64,000 nucleotides of DNA from Alteromonas lipotrueiana (lineage in GTDB: Bacteria; Pseudomonadota; Gammaproteobacteria; Enterobacterales; Alteromonadaceae): positions 62,001 to 126,000 of the forward strand of contig NZ_JAESDK010000008.1 in assembly GCF_019249245.1 (NCBI RefSeq), in the 5' to 3' direction. Made by a program: the position numbers and the translations under genes. This document shows, in pieces, positions 21,805-30,242 of this stretch; the stretch's first letter is position 1, and each line of letters starts with the position of its first letter. Below the pieces are notes generated by a model, which did no database searches, was not told the DNA's origin, and was given only the letters and a program-made list of their open reading frames with translations.

Positions 21805-22467
21805 TCAGGTCTTTTTATGTGATGAATATTTTGCTACCAGCTTACGCGCATTATCATCTGCTTCCAAGCCAGCTGCAACGGGTACCTGTTGACTGCCGAC
21901 CTGTTGTTTAGGTGCACTGCCGGAAGCCAACCGCTTTTGACGCATTGCGTAGGTGAATTTCTGAGTCCATTGAAAGTGACTGAACACAGCCGCAGGTCGC
22001 CCTAGCCAGTAAGCGATAAATTCTCCTACATCGTTTTTATCAAATTCTTTGTCTATCAGACCCAGTAAATTGGCCATTTGCTTGAATAACGCTTCATCGG
22101 GCTGCCAGTTTGCTTTCATTGGCTGGTGCTGACGGTGTAGGTGTGCAAAATCATCTTGGGCCTGGGTACTTAGTGGCAACAGTAAGGCTTTTCCATTTAA
22201 CGAATGCTCAAAGTCTAAAGCCTGCGGTAAAGCCACCAGCCCGGCTTGTTCAAGTTGCTGGAGTAGGGTGTTTATCTGCCGTCCACGGGTATACGAACCC
22301 TCATTTTGCTCAGCGCCGTTTAACAATTTTAAAATAAATTTATAATTTAACGGTTCGCTGGCGGCGGTAACCAAATTTGCAGTCGGACGAAGCCCCAGCG
22401 TGTATAAAACCCGGGCCGAATTAGACAAGGGCGCGCAAAGTGCATGAAATTCTGCCTGAGTAAACAT
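21805..22467 (-). CDS. DnaT-like primosomal protein
   Basis: 220 residues. The C-terminal part (about 135-185) resembles the DnaT single-strand-DNA-binding domain: a helical segment ending DVGEFIAYWLGRPAAVFSH then FQWTQKFTYAMRQKR, similar to the FIAYW..EG..F.H.QWQQKL pattern of E. coli DnaT. The N-terminal half (about 1-110) looks like a winged-helix replication domain and is less certain. In E. coli dnaT and dnaC are likewise adjacent and function in primosome assembly. It is operonic with mioC (7-base gap) and the dnaC-like gene (2-base gap). Confidence 0.75.
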   Translation of the reverse strand: MFTQAEFHALCAPLSNSARVLYTLGLRPTANLVTAASEPLNYKFILKLLNGAEQNEGSYTRGRQINTLLQQLEQAGLVALPQALDFEHSLNGKALLLPLSTQAQDDFAHLHRQHQPMKANWQPDEALFKQMANLLGLIDKEFDKNDVGEFIAYWLGRPAAVFSHFQWTQKFTYAMRQKRLASGSAPKQQVGSQQVPVAAGLEADDNARKLVAKYSSHKKT

Positions 22468-22474
22468 AGCAGCG

Positions 22475-22912
22475 TTACTTTTTGGCCAGTTGTTGTGAAA
22501 ACCATTCTACCGCTTTTTCTTCAGGAATAGGATGATTTAACACATCAATATAAAGAGGCTCGCATATCAGGGTGGCTTGCTGATCAGACAATACTTTTTC
22601 CATGGTCTGCGCTGCATAACAAAAGGTGTCGTAGCTGCTGTCGCCCAAGCCCACCACATAAGCGTGGACGCCCGATAAATCCTGCGTTTTTAATTGCGCT
22701 GCAAAGGGTTGAATATTGTCGGGTAGTTCACCGGCACCATGGGTAGAAGTGCAGATCAGCCAGGTCGAGTCGGCTGTGACGGTCTCAAAATCCGGTGTCA
22801 ATTGTATATCAACCTGGTAGCCGGCATCTTTTGCTACTGCGGACAGTGCATCCGCCACATATTCTGCGGCGCCCAAAACCGAGCCAACTAATATTGTAAG
22901 ATGATGAGACAT
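22475..22912 (-). CDS. mioC: Flavodoxin-like protein MioC
   Basis: 145 residues of flavodoxin fold: the FMN phosphate loop (LVGSVLGAAEYVADAL), the ICTSTHGAGELPDN loop and the VVGLGDSSYDTFCYAA loop are present. MioC binds FMN and was implicated in biotin synthase electron transfer. In E. coli it lies directly beside oriC and its transcription passes through the origin. In this window it heads an operon with the two primosomal genes and is separated from oriC by them. Confidence 0.88.
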   Translation of the reverse strand: MSHHLTILVGSVLGAAEYVADALSAVAKDAGYQVDIQLTPDFETVTADSTWLICTSTHGAGELPDNIQPFAAQLKTQDLSGVHAYVVGLGDSSYDTFCYAAQTMEKVLSDQQATLICEPLYIDVLNHPIPEEKAVEWFSQQLAKK

Positions 22913-23282
22913 AGTATTTTATTCCAGGTAACAGTCAAAATTTGGAGGAAAACTATCAGCTAAACGAGACTGACAAGAACGCTTGGTAAAGACATAGCCT
23001 TGTAGCAGGGCTATTTTCCCACAAACGGGGTTGCTCTGCGACCTTCATTAATCACCTTGTAAAGAAGGTTGCGCACAAACGGTTAATCACCATCCCCTTA
23101 CCGGTATGTGATTAAATATCTAAATTTAATGAATATTTATAATTATCAGATTTGTAAAATAAATTAGGTATATACGACTATTTATACAACTTTTTTGTAC
23201 ATATTCCACCTTCATTCCTACTTTAGTCTAAAGATTAACGCCTATAGTTTAGCTCGTAACAACATTAAAACTAATTAATAAA
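22913..23282. other. AT-rich promoter region of the fimbrial cluster
   Basis: 370 bases between the divergent mioC and fimbrial genes. The part next to the fimbrial genes (23100-23282) is much more AT-rich than the surroundings. A TATAGT at 23243-23248 could be a -10 element, but no good -35 box is seen at the right distance. It presumably holds the divergent promoters, and possibly binding sites for the regulator encoded at 29.3 kb. Confidence 0.45.
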
Positions 23283-23786
23283 ATGAAAACGCAATATCTC
23301 AGAGAAATATTGTATCGATGGGTATGGGGCCTGTTTTTGATTTCATCAAATATCAGTTATGCCGACAATTTATCACTATCTATCTACGGCAGCATAGAAT
23401 CTAAATGTGAAATTATTTTTTCTGGCGGAAATCAAGTAGATCTATCTGGTGTTAAAGAAAAAACACTGCCCTTAGATGTTTATTGTAATCAGGCTATGAG
23501 TATGGCGATAAGCTCAAAAAATGGTGGTTTAAAATTACAACAAAAAGAAAACTTCCCAGCTATCGAATATTTATTTTCATTAAATATTGAAAAAGCCAGC
23601 TTTACTGCTGTAGCGACAAGTAAAGATCTTATGGCGGGACATAGTTTTAACAGTTCAGGAGTTATTCCATTTGCCGCTAGCGGACAAATAAAGATAACTC
23701 TGAAAGAAAACCTGCTTTATGCGGGTTCTTACACCGACATTATCGCAATTGACGTATTTCCGTCACTTCATAATGTCAGTCAGTAA
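23283..23786 (+). CDS. Fimbrial minor subunit-like secreted protein
   Basis: 167 residues with a signal peptide ending near SYA (residue 27). The mature part has a cysteine pair (C42, C68) and ends with a strand AGSYTDIIAIDVFP, the same A-G-x-Y-x-D pattern seen at the end of the next subunit and of the tip protein in this cluster. This is typical of donor-strand-complemented pilin folds (the spore coat U/archaic type is closest in pattern). No specific family is recognised. It is the first gene of the cluster, AT-rich, and likely a minor or initiating subunit. Confidence 0.6.
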   Translation: MKTQYLREILYRWVWGLFLISSNISYADNLSLSIYGSIESKCEIIFSGGNQVDLSGVKEKTLPLDVYCNQAMSMAISSKNGGLKLQQKENFPAIEYLFSLNIEKASFTAVATSKDLMAGHSFNSSGVIPFAASGQIKITLKENLLYAGSYTDIIAIDVFPSLHNVSQ

Positions 23787-23870
23787 AACACTCTCTGTGA
23801 AGTTAACAGTAAATTTAAGCTCTTTGCGGTTTGGGCTCAATAACATGATATCTCTTCAAAAAGGAATATA

Positions 23871-24374
23871 GTGATGAAAAAGTTAACAATGTGTGCAGCA
23901 GCAGTAACCGTCGTTTTATCTTCTCAAGTCAGTGCGGCGCCGGGTGATGTGCAATTAGTAGGTTTTGTTTCGCCGGTTTGTGAAGTAAGCGGTTTGTTCA
24001 CTCAACTTCTTGATTTCGGTAGTGTAGTTTCATCAGGTCAGAGCGTATCTACAAATATAGGGTTGCAATGTAACGATGTTGATGGTGCTACGGTTACCAT
24101 GACCAGTGCTGAAGGTGGCCTTGAGTCTGATGATGATGAAGATTTTGCCCTGACTTATGATGCTACCTTTGCACCGGGCGGTGGTCTTAGTTCATTTACG
24201 TTGTCAGCGCCAGGCGGCCCTGGACTAAATAATGTTTCTGCCGATCATTCTTATGGTGGTTCAACAACATTAGCATCGGGCACCACCGGAACACTTTCGG
24301 TGGTGACTACAGAAGGCTCTCCCTGGGCTGGCGGTTATTCAGATACACTCACAGTAAATATAACTTCTAATTAG
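23871..24374 (+). CDS. Probable major fimbrial subunit (pilin)
   Basis: 167 residues. The signal peptide has a core ending VSA at about residue 21. The mature protein has paired cysteines (C37, C67), the LLDFGSV strand common near the first Cys of spore-coat-U-type pilins, Gly/Ser/Thr-rich strands, an acidic DDDED patch near residue 87 and the terminal AGGYSDTLTVNITSN. A hairpin with a T-run follows the stop, which would let the pilin mRNA accumulate above the assembly genes. AAGGAATAT precedes the start. Confidence 0.7.
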   Translation: MMKKLTMCAAAVTVVLSSQVSAAPGDVQLVGFVSPVCEVSGLFTQLLDFGSVVSSGQSVSTNIGLQCNDVDGATVTMTSAEGGLESDDDEDFALTYDATFAPGGGLSSFTLSAPGGPGLNNVSADHSYGGSTTLASGTTGTLSVVTTEGSPWAGGYSDTLTVNITSN

Positions 24375-24385
24375 TTAAATATTTT

Positions 24386-24413
24386 GGAAGCTGGATTTCC
24401 AGCTTCCTTTTTT
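24386..24413 (+). terminator. Strong hairpin/attenuator between pilin and chaperone genes
   Basis: GGAAGCTGGA (24386-24395) pairs perfectly with TCCAGCTTCC (24398-24407), followed immediately by six T. It lies inside the gene cluster, 12 bases past the pilin stop. It probably acts as a partial terminator that sets the ratio of pilin to chaperone/usher transcripts. Confidence 0.8.
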
Positions 24414-24437
24414 AACGCTTTTAGCAAGGAAATCGTT

Positions 24438-25139
24438 ATGTTTCGCTGGATAAGTATTATTGCGTTATTTATTCTTTGTTCATCTGCATATGCCTTTAAA
24501 GTTGAGCCCATGGTGGCTGAAATGCGACCTTTTGGTAATAAGGCTCAAATGTCGATGCGCATCGACAATACTTCTGATAAGCCGCTTACGGTGGAACTAT
24601 TCTCTTACTCCATGACCATGGACAAGTACGGCGAAGAAACTCGTGTTGCCGCTGATGACGAACTACTGGTTATTCCCGCTACCGCTATTATCAAGCCCGG
24701 TCGATCGCAATCGGTAATGATTCGATATTTGGGCGACCCTGCTATTGCAGAATCAAAAGCATATCGTGTGTCTATTAAACAGGTTCAGGTTTTACGTCAA
24801 AGCGAACAGACTGCCCAAGTAGGCTTGCTCTTTCAGTTTAATACGTTAATTAATGTACGCCCTGATAATACCTTTGCAGATCTAAATGTTGAAAGTATTC
24901 AACAAAAAGGAAACAAATGGATTGTACCGGTAGTAAATTCGGGAAAAAGCTATGGTCGTCTTACTAATGCAAGATTAAATATTTCTGATGGTGTTAAGTC
25001 CGCTTTATTAAAAGGCCCACAAATTAGTAAACATATAAACGGTACTTTAGTTTTACCCAATTCTACTCGGTATTTTGAAATGGAGCCATTAGCAAACTTC
25101 AATGTTGAAACGGTTTCTATAGATATTTCTCAGGACTGA
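24438..25139 (+). CDS. Periplasmic fimbrial chaperone (PapD-like), first copy
   Basis: 233 residues from the ATG at 24438, chosen because AAGGA precedes it and a signal peptide then starts at once (MFRWISIIALFILCSSAYA). The longer frame from 24384 overlaps the hairpin. The body has the two-domain immunoglobulin fold of PapD-type chaperones: the first domain carries the SVMIRYLGD segment and YRVSIKQVQV strand, followed by LLFQFNTLINVRP. Such chaperones cap pilin subunits in the periplasm and deliver them to the usher. Confidence 0.78.
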   Translation: MFRWISIIALFILCSSAYAFKVEPMVAEMRPFGNKAQMSMRIDNTSDKPLTVELFSYSMTMDKYGEETRVAADDELLVIPATAIIKPGRSQSVMIRYLGDPAIAESKAYRVSIKQVQVLRQSEQTAQVGLLFQFNTLINVRPDNTFADLNVESIQQKGNKWIVPVVNSGKSYGRLTNARLNISDGVKSALLKGPQISKHINGTLVLPNSTRYFEMEPLANFNVETVSIDISQD

Positions 25140-25144
25140 TCACA

Positions 25145-25834
25145 ATGAAGCCAATTTATTATTTAGGTGTCGTGGTTTGGTTATATTGTCCCTTCGCCTT
25201 TTCGATAATATTAAATCCTACCGTAATGACTTTGGATATCGAAAAGAAAGGCTTTGCACAGGTGATTATCACTAATAATACCACCGCCCGTTTACCGTTA
25301 GAGGCTTCGGCTCATCCTTTGCTATTTGACGAAGAGGGCAGTTACCAGGTTCAAATCAAACCAGCAACTAACCTGATGATATTTCCTCCGGCCGCAATGA
25401 TAGATCCCGGACAAAAACAAGCTTTTCGAGTGCAATGGAGTGGGGCGTACGCATTGTCTTCATCGCAAAGTTTCTTTGTACGTTTTGCCCATATTCAACT
25501 GGCAAATCAAGAAGCGGCTGACTATAAAGCAGAATCAGATATTGGGGTAAATATTCAGATTAACTACAACGCGCTGCTGCATGTGTATACCCCGCGACAA
25601 CGTTCTCAGGTGGTTCTTCACATCGATCATAATGGGTTAGCTCAGCTCACTAACCATGGTGATCGGTTTGCCTATTCTAAACACCTTATTTTTGAAGACT
25701 CTGACTCAACGTTGCAAGCAAGTATCAGTACGTTGTTGGGCGAGCGATTTATCGCGCCGCTTACCACCTTAGTTGTTGATTCAGACTCAACGCTTCCTGC
25801 CGGTGATTACCATGGCCGAGAAAGCAGATTGTAA
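25145..25834 (+). CDS. Second PapD-like fimbrial chaperone
   Basis: 229 residues. The signal peptide ends near CPFAFS. The PapD-like first domain is recognisable from VIITNNTTARLPLEA, IFPPAAMIDPGQKQAFRVQW and FFVRFAHIQL, and the second domain is more diverged. It begins 5 bases after the first chaperone, and its 3' end overlaps the usher gene by 23 bases. Two chaperones with one usher suggest subunit-specific chaperones, for example one for the tip protein. This role is inferred. Confidence 0.68.
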   Translation: MKPIYYLGVVVWLYCPFAFSIILNPTVMTLDIEKKGFAQVIITNNTTARLPLEASAHPLLFDEEGSYQVQIKPATNLMIFPPAAMIDPGQKQAFRVQWSGAYALSSSQSFFVRFAHIQLANQEAADYKAESDIGVNIQINYNALLHVYTPRQRSQVVLHIDHNGLAQLTNHGDRFAYSKHLIFEDSDSTLQASISTLLGERFIAPLTTLVVDSDSTLPAGDYHGRESRL

Positions 25835-28313
25835 CGGGGCCACCTACGGGATTGTTTATGTAATGCTACTGGTGTGGATGTCTACCTCTGCAGGGCTACA
25901 TGCCACCGAAACTTCTGTACGCCTGAATCCGACCGGACGCGATATTGAACTGACTTCATTACTACGCATGAGTGACACGATATTAGGTGAAGCCCATGTA
26001 ACGCTTACTGCAGATGATGAAGTTTTATTACCCAAAGACAGCACCATAGCGTTGTTGGAAGAGGTGGTTATTGCCCAGGCTCTGGACATTTTGCGAAAAA
26101 TTCCGGGTGACGTGCTCAGCCCAAAAGATTTTCGCTCGGCGAATTTGGATTTGATGTTTGATATGAGCAGTCTGGAATGCATAGTGACTGTGCCCAGTGA
26201 AGTTAGTCTGACCCAAACCATCTCATTACAATCAGACTCGGTGCACGCTGAATTTGTAGCCCCTGAATTTTTCAGCGGTTTCGTTAATCTATACCTTACT
26301 GGCAACGAAATTGAAACTTTGCTTGAGCGTAATGAGCGCCAGAGTATATACGGAGGTAGAATTGATTCGGCCTTAAATATTGGTCGATTCAATTTTGAAT
26401 ATGAAGCACTCTTTGAAAACACATCGCGCGAAGATGCTCAATTTTTACGCGAAGGCACGCGTCTGAATATTGACTTTCCTGAAGCGGGGACACGACTAGT
26501 GCTCGGGGATATGTACAATCCTGGGGTAAGTTTTCAGGAGGCTAGTGATGTATTGGGAATCGGAATAACCCGCGATTTTACTTTGATCCCAACACGTAAT
26601 GCTCGTCCCACCGCTAACCAGCAGTTCACGTTACTGCGCACCTCTGAAGTTGACGTCATTGTTGATGGAGTGGTGGTTCAGCGGCTTAGCCTGGGAGCCG
26701 GCAGCTACGATTTAAGTGACATACCGTTGGCGCAGGGAACTAACGATGTGCAATTGGTGATCACCAATTCTGTCGGTCAGCGTGAACTTATTCAGTTTTC
26801 GGTAGCTACCGGGAATGATTTACTGGCGGTCGGTGAGTTTGAATACAGTCTGCTGTATGGCGTACCAAGAGTATTAATTGAAAATAAGTTTGGTTATCAA
26901 TCTAATGAAGAAGTATTACATGGTTACTTAGAGGTGGGAGTGACGCCGTGGCTGACCGTGGGAGTGAATGGTCAGCGACGCGAAGCGGTCCATCAGCTGG
27001 GGGGCAGGGTGGTATTTGCTACCGGGCTGGGTGTTACTGAGCTGGCGGCTTCGCGCAGTAAAGACTCAGTGAATCATTTTGGTGAAGCTTATCGGCTGGC
27101 TTTTGATGCTATTTTTGCAAAGCAAGACATTTGGCAACCTCAGTTTAGCTTTGTGTACGAATACCGTTCTACTAACTTTGTGGGGATTAATCATATTGAA
27201 CGAGAACCGGTATTAGATATAGAACAATTGTTTAATACGACTAACCATTTTATTTCGGCGTTCGGTTCAATACAAATTAGTGAAAAGTTGCGCGCAGCCA
27301 TCACCTTTAATTACCGTAAGGGCGAAAACACTAACGATGATGTGTGGATAATGAGTCCGGGGTTGTCTGGAAACTTCTTTAATACCCCCGCCACCTGGAG
27401 CGCCCGGGTTAACTTTCAGCATAATCAGACAGAAGATAATGAATGGGGCATAGGCCTTACCCTAAGTTGGCCGTTTAGTCGAACTACCCGTACGGTAGGG
27501 CGCTACAATAGTAATGAAGATGAGCTTGCCGTTGAAACCACGTATCAGCAACATATAGGTAATACTGGCGGAATCTCTGCCTACGCTGGGGTAACTGACC
27601 ATCGTGAAACCGACGCTGATATTGATGCAGGCGTTAACTATTCAGCGAATCGCTTTCAAATTATTGCTGACCATGGCACGCGGCTTCAAAGCATTAGCGA
27701 AAAGCTAAGAACCCACAATACGCGCATTGAACTAAGCAGTTCGCTGGCTTTCGCCGGTAACAAGGTAACCGTTGGGCGGCCGGTGCGCGAAGCATTTGCC
27801 ATCGTTTCAAAACACAGCAGTTTGCAAGACAATTTGTTAGCCATAGCTCCGGCTCATGATGGCGAACACGCCCGGGTATTCAGTTATGGCAAAGCGCCGG
27901 CGCTGGTGCCTGATTTGGTCGCTTATAGTCAGCAGCTGATTGATTTTGACGTGCAAAACTTGCCGCCGGGTTACGATTTAGGCGATGGTGCATTTTGGCT
28001 CGAACCAGCATATAGACGTGGGTATCACTTAAAAGTGGGGTCGGATTCGGTGCTTACGGTTATTGGAAAGCTGTTAAATAGCCAGACTAAAACGCCATTG
28101 GCATTGGTGGCAGGCGAGGCAAATTATCTCGGCGATGAATCCCAAGCCTCAGTGCAATTTTTTACTAATCGTAACGGAGTTTTTGCAGTGTCAGGGCTAA
28201 GGCCCGGACGTTATCGACTTACCTTGGATACCGCTGAGCAGCAGGTTTTAGAGATTTCATTAGATGAAGACAGTACCACTTTGATTCGACTGGGAGAGCT
28301 TTATGTGGACTAA
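25812..28313 (+). CDS. Outer-membrane fimbrial usher (FimD/PapC-like, divergent)
   Basis: 833 residues from the ATG at 25812, which puts a signal peptide (core YGIVYVMLLVWMSTSAG) right at the N-terminus. The frame stays open upstream to 25773, within the second chaperone. Ushers form a 24-stranded beta-barrel that assembles pilins. The N-terminal domain, a long barrel region with alternating strands (about 150-640) containing a plug-like segment (SEVDVIVDGVVVQRLSLGAG, then SYDLSDIPL) and the C-terminal Ig-like domain (NRNGVFAVSGLRPGRYRLTL) are visible. It diverges clearly from the classical FimD. Confidence 0.75.
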   Translation: MAEKADCNGATYGIVYVMLLVWMSTSAGLHATETSVRLNPTGRDIELTSLLRMSDTILGEAHVTLTADDEVLLPKDSTIALLEEVVIAQALDILRKIPGDVLSPKDFRSANLDLMFDMSSLECIVTVPSEVSLTQTISLQSDSVHAEFVAPEFFSGFVNLYLTGNEIETLLERNERQSIYGGRIDSALNIGRFNFEYEALFENTSREDAQFLREGTRLNIDFPEAGTRLVLGDMYNPGVSFQEASDVLGIGITRDFTLIPTRNARPTANQQFTLLRTSEVDVIVDGVVVQRLSLGAGSYDLSDIPLAQGTNDVQLVITNSVGQRELIQFSVATGNDLLAVGEFEYSLLYGVPRVLIENKFGYQSNEEVLHGYLEVGVTPWLTVGVNGQRREAVHQLGGRVVFATGLGVTELAASRSKDSVNHFGEAYRLAFDAIFAKQDIWQPQFSFVYEYRSTNFVGINHIEREPVLDIEQLFNTTNHFISAFGSIQISEKLRAAITFNYRKGENTNDDVWIMSPGLSGNFFNTPATWSARVNFQHNQTEDNEWGIGLTLSWPFSRTTRTVGRYNSNEDELAVETTYQQHIGNTGGISAYAGVTDHRETDADIDAGVNYSANRFQIIADHGTRLQSISEKLRTHNTRIELSSSLAFAGNKVTVGRPVREAFAIVSKHSSLQDNLLAIAPAHDGEHARVFSYGKAPALVPDLVAYSQQLIDFDVQNLPPGYDLGDGAFWLEPAYRRGYHLKVGSDSVLTVIGKLLNSQTKTPLALVAGEANYLGDESQASVQFFTNRNGVFAVSGLRPGRYRLTLDTAEQQVLEISLDEDSTTLIRLGELYVD

Positions 28314-29190
28314 AGCCTCTTTTTTATTGCTATGTTCTATTGGCTTATTGCTTACAAATGTCAGCGTCAGCATGGCTGCTTGTGAGTATGGACCCTTGCA
28401 TTTAGAGCCGGTAGGGGGCCAGAACCGTTATGATCCGTTTGCTCCGGGCCCGTTTAGTCTCATTTCTGTTTTTCGGGTTCGTAGCGAAATTGTCGGAGAA
28501 TTTTGCGAGATACAGGTTACCCTTGATATGGACACAGGAGAGACCGCTTTAAAAGGCCCCGAATCGCAACGTTTACGCTTTGATTGGGCAGGATCTCACG
28601 GTTACCGACAGGCCAATAGTTGGAAAGTAACCCTGAATGAACAATCTTCTGAAGCCCTGATTAAATTGCGTTACGAGTCGGGGCAGTGGTTACCTGCAGG
28701 AAACTATCAGGCACAGTTGAATGCTAGTCTGGCTTACGCAGATTTTAAATCAGATTACATGGTGCCACCCGATACGTTGAATGTAAGGGTTTGGGTACCG
28801 CCGGTATCCAAAGTGCAGTTTTACGGGCTGAGCCAGCAGCATTACGATTTGGATATGGGCGTACTAAACACTAATAAAGTGATTAATTCGGTACCGAAAC
28901 TCTGGATTCAAAGTAACTCGGCTTATCAGATAGTACTGACTTCCCAGCATCAGGGAAGATTAAGACATCAATCAGATGACACTCGCTGGGATATCCCTTA
29001 TGATGTATTGTTCAATAATCGTACAGTTGATTTACAGAAATTAAAAACGGTATTGCCATTTTTATCGGCGTCATCAGGTCATAGCGTACCGCTGCAACTG
29101 ACTATTGGTGATACTCGTAATAAGCCCGCTGGTAAATATCAGGATACGCTGTACATCTCAATAGAGCCGCATTTGTCTTTGCAGTTTTAA
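28303..29190 (+). CDS. Putative two-domain fimbrial tip protein
   Basis: 295 residues. The signal peptide ends near SMA (about 25). A first domain (about 26-165) is unlike anything I recognise and could be a receptor-binding domain. The second domain (about 170-295) has a pilin-like layout ending in PAGKYQDTLYISIEP, with the A-G-x-Y-x-D pattern shared with the other two subunits. A two-domain layout at the end of a chaperone-usher cluster is typical of tip adhesins. The ATG overlaps the usher stop by 11 bases, so it is translationally coupled. Confidence 0.62.
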   Translation: MWTKASFLLLCSIGLLLTNVSVSMAACEYGPLHLEPVGGQNRYDPFAPGPFSLISVFRVRSEIVGEFCEIQVTLDMDTGETALKGPESQRLRFDWAGSHGYRQANSWKVTLNEQSSEALIKLRYESGQWLPAGNYQAQLNASLAYADFKSDYMVPPDTLNVRVWVPPVSKVQFYGLSQQHYDLDMGVLNTNKVINSVPKLWIQSNSAYQIVLTSQHQGRLRHQSDDTRWDIPYDVLFNNRTVDLQKLKTVLPFLSASSGHSVPLQLTIGDTRNKPAGKYQDTLYISIEPHLSLQF

Positions 29191-29340
29191 AGCAATGAAG
29201 CGCTAACAATAAACAACAAAATAGGCGTCTGCGAAATTATTCCAGATACCACTCAAATCGAAACATGGTGCTGCTATTTTATGACAAGAATAGCAATGCA
29301 GATAACAACAGGTCGTCAAAACGATACCATGAGGTTGACT

Positions 29341-30063
29341 ATGTCAGATGAAACGAGCAAATCGGGGAAAGAGACACGTATTTTACTTATTGGTGAATAC
29401 TGTATCCAAAGCCAGTTTATACAGCGTGAGTTAGAAAAGAATCACCGGTTTAAAACAACCCGAAAGAGTATTCGACAACTGCAGGCTTCAACACCTTCGG
29501 TACCTTATTCAGTCATAATAGTGGCAAATCAATTACTAACCGAACGCGATTGTTTTGATTTCATTGTGAAGCAGGTACCTGATATCGATGTAATTGTCTA
29601 TGATGTGCCTTCTGATACTACCGATTTAATGCTGTTTTATTGCCCGAATCTTAAGGGCGTGCTGCACGAAAATACATCTATAGATTATCTTAGCCGGTGT
29701 ATTGAAGCGGTAGAGTCAGGCGACTTCTGGCTTCCAAGAAAAGTAATGGCAAAGATGCTGTTAGACTATAAACCCTATGCGCTTAGTCTGCAGGAAGTTA
29801 ATAACAGCAGTCTGACGAAGCGTGAAAAGCAAATTTTAGAACAATTAGTGAAAGGCATGTCGAACCTGGAAATTGCAGAAATGCTTTTTGTGGCAGAAAG
29901 TACGGTCAAAACACATATTTATAAGTTGTATAAAAAGTTAAATGTATGCTGTCGCAAAGAGGCAATTCAAAAGTTCAGTCATTTACGTTCTAATAAGCTG
30001 ACTGCACCGATGACTCATGTAAACGGGCAGGTCAGCCGCTTTGACAAAACCCAGTTAAATTAA
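29341..30063 (+). CDS. LuxR-family regulator of CsgD/VpsT type
   Basis: 240 residues from the ATG at 29341, chosen because GAGG lies six bases upstream; the frame extends to 29281. The N-terminal half is a receiver-like domain (ETRILLIGEYC) without the phosphate-accepting Asp: the strand IIVANQLL lacks it. The C-terminal LuxR helix-turn-helix (about 157-215) includes LTKREKQILEQLVKGMSN then LEIAEMLF and STVKTHIYKLYKKL. W130-L-P-R133 lies where VpsT carries its W[FLM][TSR]R cyclic di-GMP-binding motif. It probably controls the adjacent fimbrial operon in response to c-di-GMP. Confidence 0.75.
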   Translation: MSDETSKSGKETRILLIGEYCIQSQFIQRELEKNHRFKTTRKSIRQLQASTPSVPYSVIIVANQLLTERDCFDFIVKQVPDIDVIVYDVPSDTTDLMLFYCPNLKGVLHENTSIDYLSRCIEAVESGDFWLPRKVMAKMLLDYKPYALSLQEVNNSSLTKREKQILEQLVKGMSNLEIAEMLFVAESTVKTHIYKLYKKLNVCCRKEAIQKFSHLRSNKLTAPMTHVNGQVSRFDKTQLN

Positions 30064-30242
30064 ACAATGATTTAAATAATGGCTTAAGTTAACTAAAAAA
30101 GAGGGAAGGGACTCCTCTATGACCGTCACTTTATTTCTGCTTTTATAGCGTGGCTGAATAACCCTGATAGGCCTGCGCAATGTACCTACATTTTCTTCGG
30201 GTCGGTAATATTCTGTACCACTGATAATTTGATAACCGGCTA

